64,000 bases of DNA from Leishmania infantum JPCM5 (taxonomy: Eukaryota; Euglenozoa; Kinetoplastea; Trypanosomatida; Trypanosomatidae): assembly GCF_000002875.2 (NCBI RefSeq), contig NC_009386.2, forward strand, positions 141,501 to 205,500. The letters run 5' to 3'. The first letter of the stretch is position 1. Every line of letters begins with the position of its first letter. A program made the position numbers and the translations under genes. The notes under the pieces are model-generated. The model made no database searches and was not told the DNA's origin. It was given only the letters and a program-made list of their open reading frames with translations. Below, piece after piece: positions 37,983 to 48,035 of this stretch.

Positions 37983-40691
37983 ATGGAGGAGGCCCCCTGC
38001 TCCTCCAAGACGGACACCGGCGCCGCGACCGAAGCGAAGACGAGTACGACAGCGGCAGCTGGGGCGAGCAGCAGCACAGGTGTGGTGAAGGCGAAGTCGT
38101 CGTATCGTGAGCTGTGCAGGCCGACGTCGCTCTTCCCCCCGCCCGCACTCTCTCATGCGACGCCGGATGGAAGCAACCGAATCAGCACGCCGAGCAGCTC
38201 GGCGCCGCCGCCGCCGCAGCTGTCGCCGACGCTGCGTGACCGCGCGGCCGCTGTGAAGGAGGGCGGCCACAACACGAACAGCAGCGGTGCCGGTGGCTGC
38301 CGTCTCTCTGGCACGAGCTGGGCGCGCCTCACAACGACGAGGCGCGTTAGCCGGAACACAGAGGCCCTCCGCCCTCCTCCTCTTGTGCTGCACGCCACCG
38401 AGAACGACGCAAGCAGCGGGCAGGGTACGACGGTGGCAACGACTGAAGGTGCAACGGCCGCCACGGTGGAATCTGGCCACCCGCGCGTGCACAACCGCAG
38501 CATCACCTCCACGGAAGACCTTCAACATGCCGTCGCCGTCCCGTACTGGACCTCGAGCCTTCACGACATGCTGGCGCCATCGCTACTCACCGCGGCAGCA
38601 GCAGCAGCAGCGGTGACGCGTTTCGCTACGCATAGCAGCAGCCGCAGAAACGCAGTTACCGGTAGCGGCGCGCGTGAGCCATGTTCTTCACCACGCGCCT
38701 GCCCTATGCAGAGAGCGATGCAGCACGCCCTCGCGCATGTCTTGCAGCGAGAGCGGGTGCGAGCGCTCATCACCCGCGCCTTGCACTTGTGGCACCTGCA
38801 CCGCGCACTTCGGCGGCACGGACGGCAACATGGCGATAGAGAAACCGCCGATGGAGTGGAGGGGCGACGAGAGACGCCGTCACCGACGTCCCGCGTCGGC
38901 CAAAGACGTCAAGGCAAGCCGTCGGCATCCCGGCTGGCGTGGACCCCGCTCGGTGACGTCGGCATCGGCGTGCGCTGCGGCGGCATCGCCTCCGACGAAG
39001 GCACCGTCTACATCGATGCCGACGGTGAGGAGGAACTGCACGACGTGGACGACGGCGCAGAGGTGCCACGACACACAGAGCTGCAGCGGTGCCAACACCA
39101 GCGGCATCACCGCGGCCGCCGTACCACCGACGGCGACTCCAGCCTGTCGGATGCGGGCGCCCACGTGGACGGTGCTTACGACCGTGTCGACAACCCAGGC
39201 ACCTCGACGCGGCCGCTGGCGCCAGCGAGCCGCAGCAGCGTCGCCCCCGTCATCGGCGCCGCATCCCGGGCCACCAGCATTGTCCCCCCGCTCTCGGCGC
39301 TGAGCAACGCGTCGCAAAGCCAGTCGCTGGCTCGCGACATGTCGTTCACGTCGGTGAGATGGTCGATGAGTTGTCCGTTCCAGACACTGCTGCAGCCGCA
39401 GCGGCAAGACGAGCTGTGCAGCACATCTTTCCCCCAGACGCCAGTGGCGGCGTCCGTGCCAGAGAGCAGAACCGCCGACGGCGCCGGGGTCTCGCTCTCC
39501 GTCGGCGCTGCAGCGCTCGCCGAAGCAGCAGCCGGGTCGCTAGGGAGCGCGGGCGCCACAGGAACCACCGTGACCGCGGAAGCGGCAGCGGAGCGGCGGA
39601 AGCGCATCGTGCAGAACCCCCTCTCCAGCAAGTCACCACGGAACGCGTCACCGCACCAGTGCCTCCACAACTGGCTCTCCAGCGGTGTCGGTGGTGGTTC
39701 AACGTCGAGCTTCGATGACTCGGGCTCCCGACCGCAATCGTGCTTGCAGTCGGACAGGGAGGCGATCGCTGCGCAAGGGGGGGGCCCCCCCTTGTGTCTG
39801 CGCCGCCTACGCAGCGGCGCTGGCGGCGGAGCGGGACTCATCGCGAGCGACTCGGAGGACCGCAGCATCTCATCGCTGATAAATACGCCGCAGGGCCGCC
39901 AGACGGACGCTGCCAGTAGCTGCAGCGGTGCTTGGGGGCCGTTGAAAGACGGTGACTCCACACACAGCGACAGCACGTCACCGATGCCGACGGTCACAGC
40001 AACGACGGTTCCTCAGCTGCTGGCGCGCGAGGCGGAAGACCGGCTGGCGTTGCAGACAACAGAGGAGCGACGGCGCCTCCGCCTTCAGCGCGGCATGTCC
40101 GCCGTTATGGATCAGCTCATGATGGCGGCGCTACATCATCGATCGGGTGAGCGTGGCTTGCACCCCTCGTTGCGCACCTCCACCGCACCATCGCCGGTGC
40201 TTTTAGAGAGCGACGACGGTTGTGGCATGGACTTCCTGTGCGCCTGCACTGCGGAGACGCAAAATGAAGGCACCACGAGGGGTAGCGCAGGGGCCATCGA
40301 ACCAGCAGCATCGGCTCGCGAACCCCGGCCCTCCTTGCCACCTCCAGTCCTGCAGGCCGCCACGTCTAGGAGAACGCAGCGGCGATTGAATTACGACGGT
40401 GATGTGGAGTGCACGCAGCAGCATCTGCAACGAAGTGGGCGCATCGAGGGGGAGGAGGGCTGCCTGTGCGACGTAACCGCCAAGAATGCCGAGCGTTGCG
40501 TGAGCCGCGACAGTGCCGAGGCGGTTGATATGGCTACTAGTCCTAGCAAGTGCTCATCGCAAACCTTGGGGTCCACAAGCCAGTGGGGCGCGCACGTGCT
40601 CGACGCCGTCACGATCACAACAGACAGTCATAGCAGCGTGGTTTTTCCAGGCACGAGCATCGCGCCGACGTCGCACTTCACGCCCTGCTGA
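37983..40691 (+). CDS. Hypothetical Ser/Ala/Thr-rich protein
   Basis: I do not recognise this 902-residue protein. It starts at the first ATG after the candidate acceptor (context GCCCATGG). Most of it is low complexity and predicted disordered, with many Ser/Thr-Pro sites. The only convincingly structured part is a basic, Leu/His-rich helix near residues 240-285 (AMQHALAHVLQRERVRALITR and following LHLWHLHRALRRHG), which could be a coiled coil or a calmodulin/IQ-like helix. A shorter helix occurs around 675-715 (LLAREAEDRLALQ and MSAVMDQLMMAALHH). There is no membrane segment. Codon bias supports expression. It contains a strong G/C inverted repeat at 39774-39794. Confidence 0.75.
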   Translation: MEEAPCSSKTDTGAATEAKTSTTAAAGASSSTGVVKAKSSYRELCRPTSLFPPPALSHATPDGSNRISTPSSSAPPPPQLSPTLRDRAAAVKEGGHNTNSSGAGGCRLSGTSWARLTTTRRVSRNTEALRPPPLVLHATENDASSGQGTTVATTEGATAATVESGHPRVHNRSITSTEDLQHAVAVPYWTSSLHDMLAPSLLTAAAAAAAVTRFATHSSSRRNAVTGSGAREPCSSPRACPMQRAMQHALAHVLQRERVRALITRALHLWHLHRALRRHGRQHGDRETADGVEGRRETPSPTSRVGQRRQGKPSASRLAWTPLGDVGIGVRCGGIASDEGTVYIDADGEEELHDVDDGAEVPRHTELQRCQHQRHHRGRRTTDGDSSLSDAGAHVDGAYDRVDNPGTSTRPLAPASRSSVAPVIGAASRATSIVPPLSALSNASQSQSLARDMSFTSVRWSMSCPFQTLLQPQRQDELCSTSFPQTPVAASVPESRTADGAGVSLSVGAAALAEAAAGSLGSAGATGTTVTAEAAAERRKRIVQNPLSSKSPRNASPHQCLHNWLSSGVGGGSTSSFDDSGSRPQSCLQSDREAIAAQGGGPPLCLRRLRSGAGGGAGLIASDSEDRSISSLINTPQGRQTDAASSCSGAWGPLKDGDSTHSDSTSPMPTVTATTVPQLLAREAEDRLALQTTEERRRLRLQRGMSAVMDQLMMAALHHRSGERGLHPSLRTSTAPSPVLLESDDGCGMDFLCACTAETQNEGTTRGSAGAIEPAASAREPRPSLPPPVLQAATSRRTQRRLNYDGDVECTQQHLQRSGRIEGEEGCLCDVTAKNAERCVSRDSAEAVDMATSPSKCSSQTLGSTSQWGAHVLDAVTITTDSHSSVVFPGTSIAPTSHFTPC
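39774..39794. repeat. G8/C7 inverted repeat inside a coding region
   Basis: Ten-nucleotide arms (CAA plus seven G; seven C plus TTG) flank one central G, and the reading frame continues through as Gly-Gly-Gly-Pro-Pro. It could form a very stable hairpin and is a likely place for sequence-length error. Confidence 0.8.
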
Positions 40692-40794
40692 TGCCGTCAT
40701 CCGCGTTCTCGTGGAGAGTTCGTCTTCGCGCGGCGCGTAACGGTGAACAGCGCTGAGAAGCGCGTCTTTTTTTTGTTGTTGTTGTTGTTTCTCT

Positions 40795-41290
40795 GTTCGT
40801 TGCTCTTCTTCAGCCGTCTCGCTACAGCACTCATGACGGGGTGGCTGGCGCATCTGCAAAGTCTGTGCCACGCGAGGAGGGACACCGTGAAAGGCGACGC
40901 TGCACAGGGATAGAAGTGCCGCGGCGACGCTCTGCGCATCTCCCCACCCCTCCCCTTCTTCCCCACCCACCCGTGCTGGATGGCGAGAAAGAGGCTGCCC
41001 GCATACCTGTCACGCGGTCCAGCAAGCCTGGACGCGCGTTGTCCAAAACCGAAGGTGCACGCCGACGTGAGCGCCCATGTGCGTGGACGAAGGCTCTGCA
41101 CCATGCCATGGAAGAGGAGGACGACGACGACGACGATCGCGTCACACGTGTGGAAGCGAGCCCGAGCGCTCACGGCGCGTGGACGACGATGAACGACTTG
41201 ATCGCCGCAACGGATGGAAGGAAAAGGTTCCGTCGTCGGGCGAGCGTCGAGCGTGCAGCGGTAGAGCGAGCCCGCTGTGCTTATATATAG
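40795..41290 (+). mobile_element. Candidate SIDER-type degenerate retroposon (extent approximate)
   Basis: The first 50 nt (40795-40844) match 62982-63031 at 47 of 50 positions, in the same orientation. Both copies lie downstream of a stop codon in a presumed 3' UTR. The roughly 450 nt that follow are non-simple, GC-rich and non-coding, and end near a TATATATAGATAAAT stretch. Short, degenerate, non-autonomous retroposons (SIDER1/2, about 550 bp) are abundant in Leishmania 3' UTRs and can lower mRNA stability. The repeat is seen directly; the SIDER identity and the 3' boundary are inferred. Confidence 0.4.
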
Positions 41291-41340
41291 ATAAATCCGC
41301 CAGACTATCATGCTGCCTATGGACCACACCACCACCACCA

Positions 41341-41387
41341 CCCTCCCTCTCTCCCTCCCTCCTGAAGGGAGGGAAGGAGGGGAAGGG
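41341..41387. repeat. Polypyrimidine/polypurine inverted repeat
   Basis: A C/T tract is followed at once by its near-complement. An 8-bp perfect core (41353-41360 with 41366-41373) around a 5-nt loop is extended by imperfect pairing on both sides. Confidence 0.7.
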
Positions 41388-42262
41388 CCTGGCATCGTGC
41401 ACGGTGCGATGCGCATGTCCTTCATCACGTCCTCGTGCGTCGTTACACGACGGCACAGCAGCAGCGCGTGTCTGTGTGTGCGCGCGCGGCAGCGTCGGAA
41501 GCACGTGGGGGGGGGGAGCGCCGAGCCAGCACGTCTTTGCGTGCGTGTGTTGTCGGGGTCTGGAGCAACTCCCCATGGAAGATGGCGTGCGGGTGGGATG
41601 GGGGGTGCAGTGCGTGCGCTGAGGGAACAGTGTTGGCGCACACGCACTGCTCAAGAAGCGTCATCTGGCTGCTTTCGTTTATCTTTTCGCTTCTTTTGGT
41701 GCTTTTCTGCGGCTGTTGCGGTGGTGGTGGTGGTGGTGAAGCGTCCGTGTGGCGTGCACGACCGTGATGACGCTTCACCCTCCTCCTCCTCTCTCCACTG
41801 CTCCTGAGCAGCGCAACCTCACGACCCCATCGTCCGTGTCCGCCACGGCGCAGCACCTCATTTCTAGGCCACCATCAAAATGCGCTGTCACGATCCGTCC
41901 CCCCTCTCCCATCATCGCTCGAAGGCCGGGCGCGTCCTGTACGGGTGCGATGCAACCTTTTCAACCGGCTGCCTCCCTACTCTCCCCCTCCCTCTCCCTC
42001 CTTCGCCTGTATCCCCGCTCTGACTCACCCTTACACGACGTGCCCTGCCTTACTTGGTGGTGGGTGGGTCGTGGGGGTTGGGAGGGAGGGGGCCGCTCTT
42101 CGCGCATGGGCCCCTAGTACTTCTAAAGAGTGCACAGCAAGAGCGTACGCACGCACGCGCGCTCGCTGAGCTCGACCACTACCACCGCAATACCAATATC
42201 CAAGCAATAAGGACAGCGTGCACGCTGCCAACGCCACCGGCAGGGGGAGGGGCGTTTCAGCG

Positions 42263-45200
42263 ATGCACCGGGCTTCGCACCTTCGGCTTCGCCCGTGTAT
42301 GCTGTCGTCGTCGTCGTCGTCAGCAGCAGCAGCAGCAGCAGCAGCAGCGCGGCGCTGCGGTCTCCGATGCCGTCTCCCGCACAGCACTCAACCGTGGATG
42401 CAGCTGCTGCTTCTGAGTCTTGCTCTCTTTCTGTTGGGCCCCGTCGACTTCGCGCTGCCGCGTTGTCGCGCCTCGCCGCTCTTTGCGAGGGCCGCAGGCG
42501 ACGCGGGTTTTACCAACACCGCTGCCGCACCACCGCTGCTGGCGATCTCCGAGACGGCGCTCATCTCAGTTGACCTCGGACAGGAGAGCATGAAGGTGAG
42601 TGCCTGGCGGGTTCAGCAGCAAGCGCCGCACAACGGGATGGCGGAGGGCGGCGATGCGGCAGCGGCGACAAGCACCGGGTCCGTGACGATGGTGCTTAAC
42701 GATCAGGCGAACCGAAAAAGCCCACCGTGCGTGGCGTTTCGCTACTTCCGTGACCCGGTGGCGACCGCTGGCAGCGGTGGCGTCAGCACGGACGCAAGCC
42801 CGAGTGGACGTGGTGATGGCGAGCAGCCCCCTGCGCATCGTCCGTACACGGCACTGCATCCGCGCGGCTACCAGCTAGAGCGAGCCTTTGCCGAGCAGGC
42901 TCAGGCGCTGGCGCCGCGCTTTCCGGAGCAGGTTGTGTGCAGCGCGGCACAGCTGCTCGGCTGCACGGCAGCCTCCACGAACGCGGCGACCGTGGAATCC
43001 AGGGCATGTGCGCTGACGTCGGAGCAGCTGACGACGGCATACAGCTGTCATGTGGTGCCCCTCACGGCACTACGATCGACAGGCACAACCACGGCGAACA
43101 TCATGGATAAGGCCCAGCAGCCGCGTGACAGCGTCGTCGGACGTCAAGCTCTTGGCGCGTACGTGCCCTTCTATATCACGAGCAACGCTCCTGGCCAGCA
43201 GTGGCGGCGGGCGGCAGGTGACCACAGCACTGGGATCGCTGCCGCCGCCGAAGAGGAAGGAGTGCTCTTCTCATCGGAGGAGCTCACGGCCATGTTGCTT
43301 GGCCATGCGCGTCGCATGGCCGAGAAGACCGACGCGGCCGATAACGCGCTCAGTGAGGAGGATCAGCGGCTCTTGGCGGACATGCGGCAAAACGCTGGCA
43401 GCGTTGATGCCGCCGCAGGAGAGACGCGCGCATCAGTCACCGTCCGCTACGCTGCGCTGACCGTGCCCGCCCACGCCACCGTCGCGCAGCGGCAGGCGCT
43501 CGTGGATGCGGCGGCTCTGGCCGGCTTGCGTGTGGTGCGCCTCGTCCACAGCACGGCCGGGGCAGCGGTGCAGCTGGCTTACCTGAAGGCGGAGCAGGTG
43601 CTGAAGGCGGACAAGGTGCAGTACGTCATGATCTACGACATGGGCAGCCGGCACGCCGAGGTGGCTATCTACAGCCTCGCGGCGCTGCCGGCGTCCGTGG
43701 CGAGTCGAGCAGGGCTGCAAGGCGACGTGGAGATGCAGGCGCTTGTCGGCAGTCGCACGCTGGGCGGCGCCGCCTTTGACGAGTGTATTGCCAACCACTG
43801 GGACGCGCGGTACTTCGGCCGGCGCGTGATGAACGGTGTCCTCGCGGCCGCGGGCGGCCGTGACGCGGGGCGCCGCGAAGCAGCGAGGGAGCGCGGCAGC
43901 CTCCTCCGTGCCGCGCAGCGTGCGAAGGAAATGCTGTCAGCCAACACCGATGCGCATGTCACCATCGACGGCGTCCGCGCCGATCCGTCGTACTTTGACG
44001 CGGTGGGGCGGCAGGAGCTGCGGCAGCGCCACGTCACCGTCACGGCGGACGGCGGCCTGTTGAGCCTCCGCCTCATGCGCGGAGACTTTGAGGAGTGGTG
44101 CCGGCCTCTCTTCGACGCCGCCGTGGCGCTGCGAGACGAGGCCATTGCCGCCACCGGCGGCGTCGTCAAGAGCCTCGGCGCGCTCGACCGTTTCGAGGTC
44201 ATCGGTGGCGGGACGCGAGTGCCGCGGCTGCTGCAGCGCCTCGGCGAGGGCTACCGCAGCGGCGTCGTGGACCGCACCCTCAACAGCGATGAGGCGGCCG
44301 TCATGGGCACAACGCTGCTGGCCGTGTCGAGCGCGCCGCGGACGCTTGGGCTGCACCTCGGTCAGGCCCTGCCGCGTTACCACGTGCGCGAGTGGCTGAC
44401 CAGCGCTGTTTACGCCTCGATGGAGCTGCACAGCACAGGGATCGTAGCGGCAGCTGCGCCATCGGAGGTTCAGATCCTGTTCGCTGCACGGAAAACAACC
44501 CTTCCGGCGACGCGCAGTGTGCGTGTGCGACTGCCGGATGTGGATGTCTCACCGGCCGACAAGGTCGTTATCACGTTGTACTCGGGTGCCGAGGCGGACA
44601 GCGCCTACGCCCACAGCATGCGCTCCGGCGCGGCTGTCGCGGCGGGGTCGGCGCGCGCTGCTGCCTCACCTACGTCGATGGCGAACTGCGCCGGCTGCTA
44701 CGTGCGCACCTGCACCGTGGAGGGCGTGCGCAAGGCCGCGGAGCAGCTGCTCGCGCCGTACACGCAGCAGAAGACTCAGCACGGCAGTGCGAGGCCACGC
44801 CGTGAGCACGTTCGCCTGGCCGGTGCGGAGGTGGTCGTCGAGGTTGTCGCCACCGTCAGTGGCATCCCGCACTGCAGCGTTGCTTACCTACGCGCCGAGG
44901 TGGAGGAAGCGGGGGTGGACCCCGATGCCGCAGAGGACGTCCATGGCAGCAACGCAGCCGCAGGGGCAGCGGCAGTGGCGTCTCTACAGAGCAGCCATCA
45001 CGACGGCATAGCCGCTGGCGTGCCACCGGCCACGCAGCGTGACGAACCGGGCGAGGGCGTGAGAGACAAACACGAGATGAACGCCAACGAGGAAAAAGTG
45101 AAGCACACCGATGCACGCGTGACCGCGAAGGGGACTGCCGATCCCACCACCGTCGACGCGACCGCGACCGCGACGCCGCCGCAAGTGCAGGTGCACGTCA

Positions 45201-45595
45201 TCGCACTCTCTCTGCGTGTGTCGAGCGGTGCCGCCACGGCTGGCGCAGCGGTGCACGGACCCCGCTATAACATGGACTTCGCAGAGCTCACCTTCTCGCA
45301 CCGGCGGGTGCGGCAGCTTCAAGCGCTGGACGACGTGCGGCTGCGGCGCAGCACTCTGCGCAACGAGATCGAGAGTGTGCTCGTGTGGATCAAGGAGAAC
45401 AACCCCACGTGGGACGCCGAAGATGTGCAGGGCGACGCGTCCCCGTCGTCTCTTGCCCGGCGGACGTGGCGCACCACCGTTCGTGAGGTAGGCGGGTGGC
45501 TCGACAACTTCGGCGACACCGCAAGCGCCACCGCGCTTGAGGAACGTCTGCGCATCATTTCCGGTGTCAAGGCAGCCTTGCGTGAGGCGGCCTGA
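42263..45595 (+). CDS. ER-type Hsp70 relative (GRP170/HYOU1-like)
   Basis: GRP170 proteins are large ER Hsp70s that act as nucleotide-exchange factors and holdases for BiP. The 1110-residue product has the Hsp70 ATPase motifs: SVDLGQESMKVS (Asp104; HYOU1 has SVDLGSESMKVA), VMIYDMGSRHAEVAIY (phosphate 2, about 455), LGGAAFDECIANHW (about 500), and RFEVIGGGTRVPRLLQRL then LNSDEAAVMGT (about 645-680). A beta/alpha substrate region with a long acidic/Ala-rich loop follows. A hydrophobic signal sequence (MQLLLLSLALFLLG) begins at residue 46 (ATG 42398), preceded by a Ser/Ala-rich extension. The first in-frame ATG is 42263, but 42398 would give a classical signal peptide and is a real alternative. 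The C-terminus (ALREAA) lacks a KDEL-like retention signal. Confidence 0.85.
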   Translation: MHRASHLRLRPCMLSSSSSSAAAAAAAAARRCGLRCRLPHSTQPWMQLLLLSLALFLLGPVDFALPRCRASPLFARAAGDAGFTNTAAAPPLLAISETALISVDLGQESMKVSAWRVQQQAPHNGMAEGGDAAAATSTGSVTMVLNDQANRKSPPCVAFRYFRDPVATAGSGGVSTDASPSGRGDGEQPPAHRPYTALHPRGYQLERAFAEQAQALAPRFPEQVVCSAAQLLGCTAASTNAATVESRACALTSEQLTTAYSCHVVPLTALRSTGTTTANIMDKAQQPRDSVVGRQALGAYVPFYITSNAPGQQWRRAAGDHSTGIAAAAEEEGVLFSSEELTAMLLGHARRMAEKTDAADNALSEEDQRLLADMRQNAGSVDAAAGETRASVTVRYAALTVPAHATVAQRQALVDAAALAGLRVVRLVHSTAGAAVQLAYLKAEQVLKADKVQYVMIYDMGSRHAEVAIYSLAALPASVASRAGLQGDVEMQALVGSRTLGGAAFDECIANHWDARYFGRRVMNGVLAAAGGRDAGRREAARERGSLLRAAQRAKEMLSANTDAHVTIDGVRADPSYFDAVGRQELRQRHVTVTADGGLLSLRLMRGDFEEWCRPLFDAAVALRDEAIAATGGVVKSLGALDRFEVIGGGTRVPRLLQRLGEGYRSGVVDRTLNSDEAAVMGTTLLAVSSAPRTLGLHLGQALPRYHVREWLTSAVYASMELHSTGIVAAAAPSEVQILFAARKTTLPATRSVRVRLPDVDVSPADKVVITLYSGAEADSAYAHSMRSGAAVAAGSARAAASPTSMANCAGCYVRTCTVEGVRKAAEQLLAPYTQQKTQHGSARPRREHVRLAGAEVVVEVVATVSGIPHCSVAYLRAEVEEAGVDPDAAEDVHGSNAAAGAAAVASLQSSHHDGIAAGVPPATQRDEPGEGVRDKHEMNANEEKVKHTDARVTAKGTADPTTVDATATATPPQVQVHVIALSLRVSSGAATAGAAVHGPRYNMDFAELTFSHRRVRQLQALDDVRLRRSTLRNEIESVLVWIKENNPTWDAEDVQGDASPSSLARRTWRTTVREVGGWLDNFGDTASATALEERLRIISGVKAALREAA

Positions 45596-46550
45596 CACGA
45601 GTCGAGGCACCACCCAAGGTAAAGAAAGAGGGAGGAAGAGGGGTGGGGGGCTGGTGGCACGCAGGCAGACCCAGAGACAACTCGGCTGCCGGGAGAGGAG
45701 GGGCAGTAGACGGAGAAGGGGGGGGAGAGGGCGAGTCGTTGACGACGCTCTGCACGCCTGCCTCGTACCGGACGCCGACGGTGCGGCCCGCGCGCTCCTT
45801 CGACAGCAACGGCAACCACTGTCGTCGCCGCCACCACCACCCTCCCCTTTACCATCGCCAGCACGCCGATTCTATTTCCATGGTCGCCACATGGGCGCGC
45901 TGCCGTCGTCGTCGTTGGTGTCTCTCATGTTGCCTAGCAAATGTCTTCGTTATGTTTCGTTGCCGCAGGGGAGGAAGGGGAGGGGGCGCACTGCGCACAT
46001 GGAGCACACGCCCACGGAGGAGGAGCACATGGAGAACGCGAGGCCGAGATGAACCATACAGCACACACACACACACGGAGCAGACACACGCGGTCGCGCG
46101 TGTGCGCCGGAGCTCAGAAAAAAAAAAACGCATAGAAGAAGCTACGGCTTCCGACGGCGTGACTTGCGCACATTTTCCTCCTGCTCAGCGCACCCGCCCT
46201 TCACCCGTAAGCGTACACGCACACGGAACCCGTGGCGTTGCGGCGCTCGTCTTCTCGTCTCTGCGACCTCCCTTGTAACTTGCGCATCTCTGTTCTCTTT
46301 CTCTCCCTTTCTCTTCGACGCACACGGCACACACACACACGCGCACCGCCCTCTCCTCCGATGAGCCCCAGCGCGTGAAGATCGATAAGTCGCATACACG
46401 CACACGCAGCGGCGCTGCTAGCTCAAGAAGCGGAGGGGGCGCGCGTAGATCTCTTCGCTTGCATCACGTTGTATTGCTGAGCGGCACACAAGGCGACCGC
46501 GCCGACGGCCCCCCGACGCACACCTCACGAGTGCACCGCACCCAGTCACG
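45596..46550. other. Intergenic region
   Basis: GGAGG-rich sequence after the stop, C/T and (CA)n repeats, an A-run at about 46119-46128, then the leader of the peptidase gene. Confidence 0.7.
46266..46365 (+). promoter_or_regulatory. Candidate trans-splice acceptor for the M16 peptidase
   Basis: A CTCTTTCTCTCCC-type tract (about 46285-46316) and (CA)n sequence without AG run to AG at 46364-46365. The first ATG downstream is 46551. Confidence 0.5.
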
Positions 46551-48035
46551 ATGATGCGGCGAACCGGCGCCGTGGCGGCGACGGCGGCGCTGCCGCAAAA
46601 CATGACAATGAAAGACCCGCTCTGCCAGCAGGTGCTGAGCCGCTGCACCCCCGTCGTCTACTCCTCTCTGCCGAACGGCTTCCGGGTCGCGACGGAGTAC
46701 GTGAAGGACTGCCCCTTCGCCACCGTCGGCGTGTGGATCGACGCCGGCAGCCGCTTCGAGGACATCCACAACAGCGGCGTGGCGCACTTCCTGGAGCACA
46801 TGAACTTCAAGGGCACCGACCGGTACTCGAAGAGCGACGTCGAGAACCTCTTCGAGCACCGCGGCGCGCACTTCAACGCGTACACCTCGCGCGACCGCAC
46901 CGCCTACTACGTGAAGGCGTTCACGAAGGACGTGGACAAGATGATCGACGTCGTGTCAGACCTCCTCCAGCGTGGCCGCTACCGCCGTCACGACATCGAG
47001 GCGGAGCGGCCGACGATCTTGGCGGAGATGCGCGAGGTAGAGGAGCTCGTGGATGAGGTGCTCATGGACAACGTGCACCAAGCCGCCTACGACCCGACGA
47101 CGAGTGGGCTGCCGCTCACAATCCTCGGCCCGGTCGAGAACATCGCCAAGAACATCAACAAGTCCATGATCGAGGACTACGTGCGGGTGCACTACACAGG
47201 ACCGCGCATGTGCCTCGTGTCGTCTGGCGGCATCTCGCCTGATGCGGCGCACGCGCTGGCGGAGAAGTACTTTAGCGGCCTGTCCTCCACGAACAACCGC
47301 CCGCTTCTGCGCGGTGTGTACAAGGGTGGCCACACAGTTCTGTGGAACGAGGGAATGGCGACAGCGAACACGGCCGTGGCTTTCCCGATCTGCGGCGCCT
47401 CGCACCCGGACAGCTACCCGCTGCAGCTGATACACAACGTGATTGGGCAGTTTCGCGAAGGGCAGTACGACCAGTTCAGCTCCCAGCGCCGCAACCCGAA
47501 CCTGCCGTGGGAGCGGGTGCCGAACCTGGTCCAGCTGCGCCCCTTCTACACGCCGTACGAGGAGACGGCGCTGCTCGGCTACCACATCGTGACGGCCCGC
47601 ATGGCGACGAGCGGCATTGCCCGCGACGACGCGCAGACACTGATGCTCAACTACGTCCTCAGCTCGCTCTACGACCTCTGTGCCACCAAGGTAGACGACT
47701 CCCTGTTGGAGGCGGCCAAGGCGGAGTTTAAGGCGTCCGTCATGATGATGCGCGACAGCACGACGAACAGCGCCGAAGACCTCGGGCGGCAGATGATTCA
47801 CTTTGGCCGCCGCGTGCCGCTGCAGGAGGTGTTTGAGCGGGTCGACGCCGTCACGCCCGAGTCCCTGCGCGCCGCGGCGGAGAAGTACTTGGCCGTCGTG
47901 CAACCCACCGTGTCCTGCATCGGCGCGAGCAGCACGTTGCCCAAGTACAGCCCCCTCTCGCTCGTGTCAAATGTGGTGCACCCGCAGCTGACGTCGGCGC
48001 AGTTCCCGGAGGACGCGCGTGCGTGTCTGCTGTGA
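46551..48035 (+). CDS. Mitochondrial processing peptidase beta subunit (M16 metallopeptidase)
   Basis: MPP removes targeting presequences from imported proteins in the mitochondrial matrix; the beta subunit holds zinc. The 494-residue protein has an intact inverted zinc motif HFLEH (His79, Glu82, His83) and a distal Glu159 in ILAEMREVEEL at the family spacing. Other hallmarks are PNGFRVATE near residue 41, GVWIDAGSRFED, and the HFNAYTSRDRTAYYVKAF block (107-124). The length is normal for MPP-beta. The Gly-rich substrate loop of the alpha subunit is absent. Related bc1-complex core proteins share this fold, but the intact zinc site favours a peptidase. The N-terminus (MMRRTGAVAATAALPQ) is a short, Arg-containing presequence. 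A second ATG follows immediately. Confidence 0.94.
   Translation: MMRRTGAVAATAALPQNMTMKDPLCQQVLSRCTPVVYSSLPNGFRVATEYVKDCPFATVGVWIDAGSRFEDIHNSGVAHFLEHMNFKGTDRYSKSDVENLFEHRGAHFNAYTSRDRTAYYVKAFTKDVDKMIDVVSDLLQRGRYRRHDIEAERPTILAEMREVEELVDEVLMDNVHQAAYDPTTSGLPLTILGPVENIAKNINKSMIEDYVRVHYTGPRMCLVSSGGISPDAAHALAEKYFSGLSSTNNRPLLRGVYKGGHTVLWNEGMATANTAVAFPICGASHPDSYPLQLIHNVIGQFREGQYDQFSSQRRNPNLPWERVPNLVQLRPFYTPYEETALLGYHIVTARMATSGIARDDAQTLMLNYVLSSLYDLCATKVDDSLLEAAKAEFKASVMMMRDSTTNSAEDLGRQMIHFGRRVPLQEVFERVDAVTPESLRAAAEKYLAVVQPTVSCIGASSTLPKYSPLSLVSNVVHPQLTSAQFPEDARACLL

Larger units (their letters stand above)
40692..42262. other. Intergenic region, 1.6 kb, with a candidate SIDER element
   Basis: It begins with a T-run and (GTT)n (40768-40789), followed by the dispersed repeat and GC-rich non-simple sequence. 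After that come a purine/pyrimidine hairpin (41341-41387) and C/T tracts leading to the Hsp70-like gene. No gene is supported. Confidence 0.7.

Noticed and set aside
46551..48035. Cytochrome bc1 core protein instead of a processing peptidase.
   Set aside because: The complete HxxEH...E zinc site is present, which bc1 core proteins usually lose; a dual role cannot be excluded.
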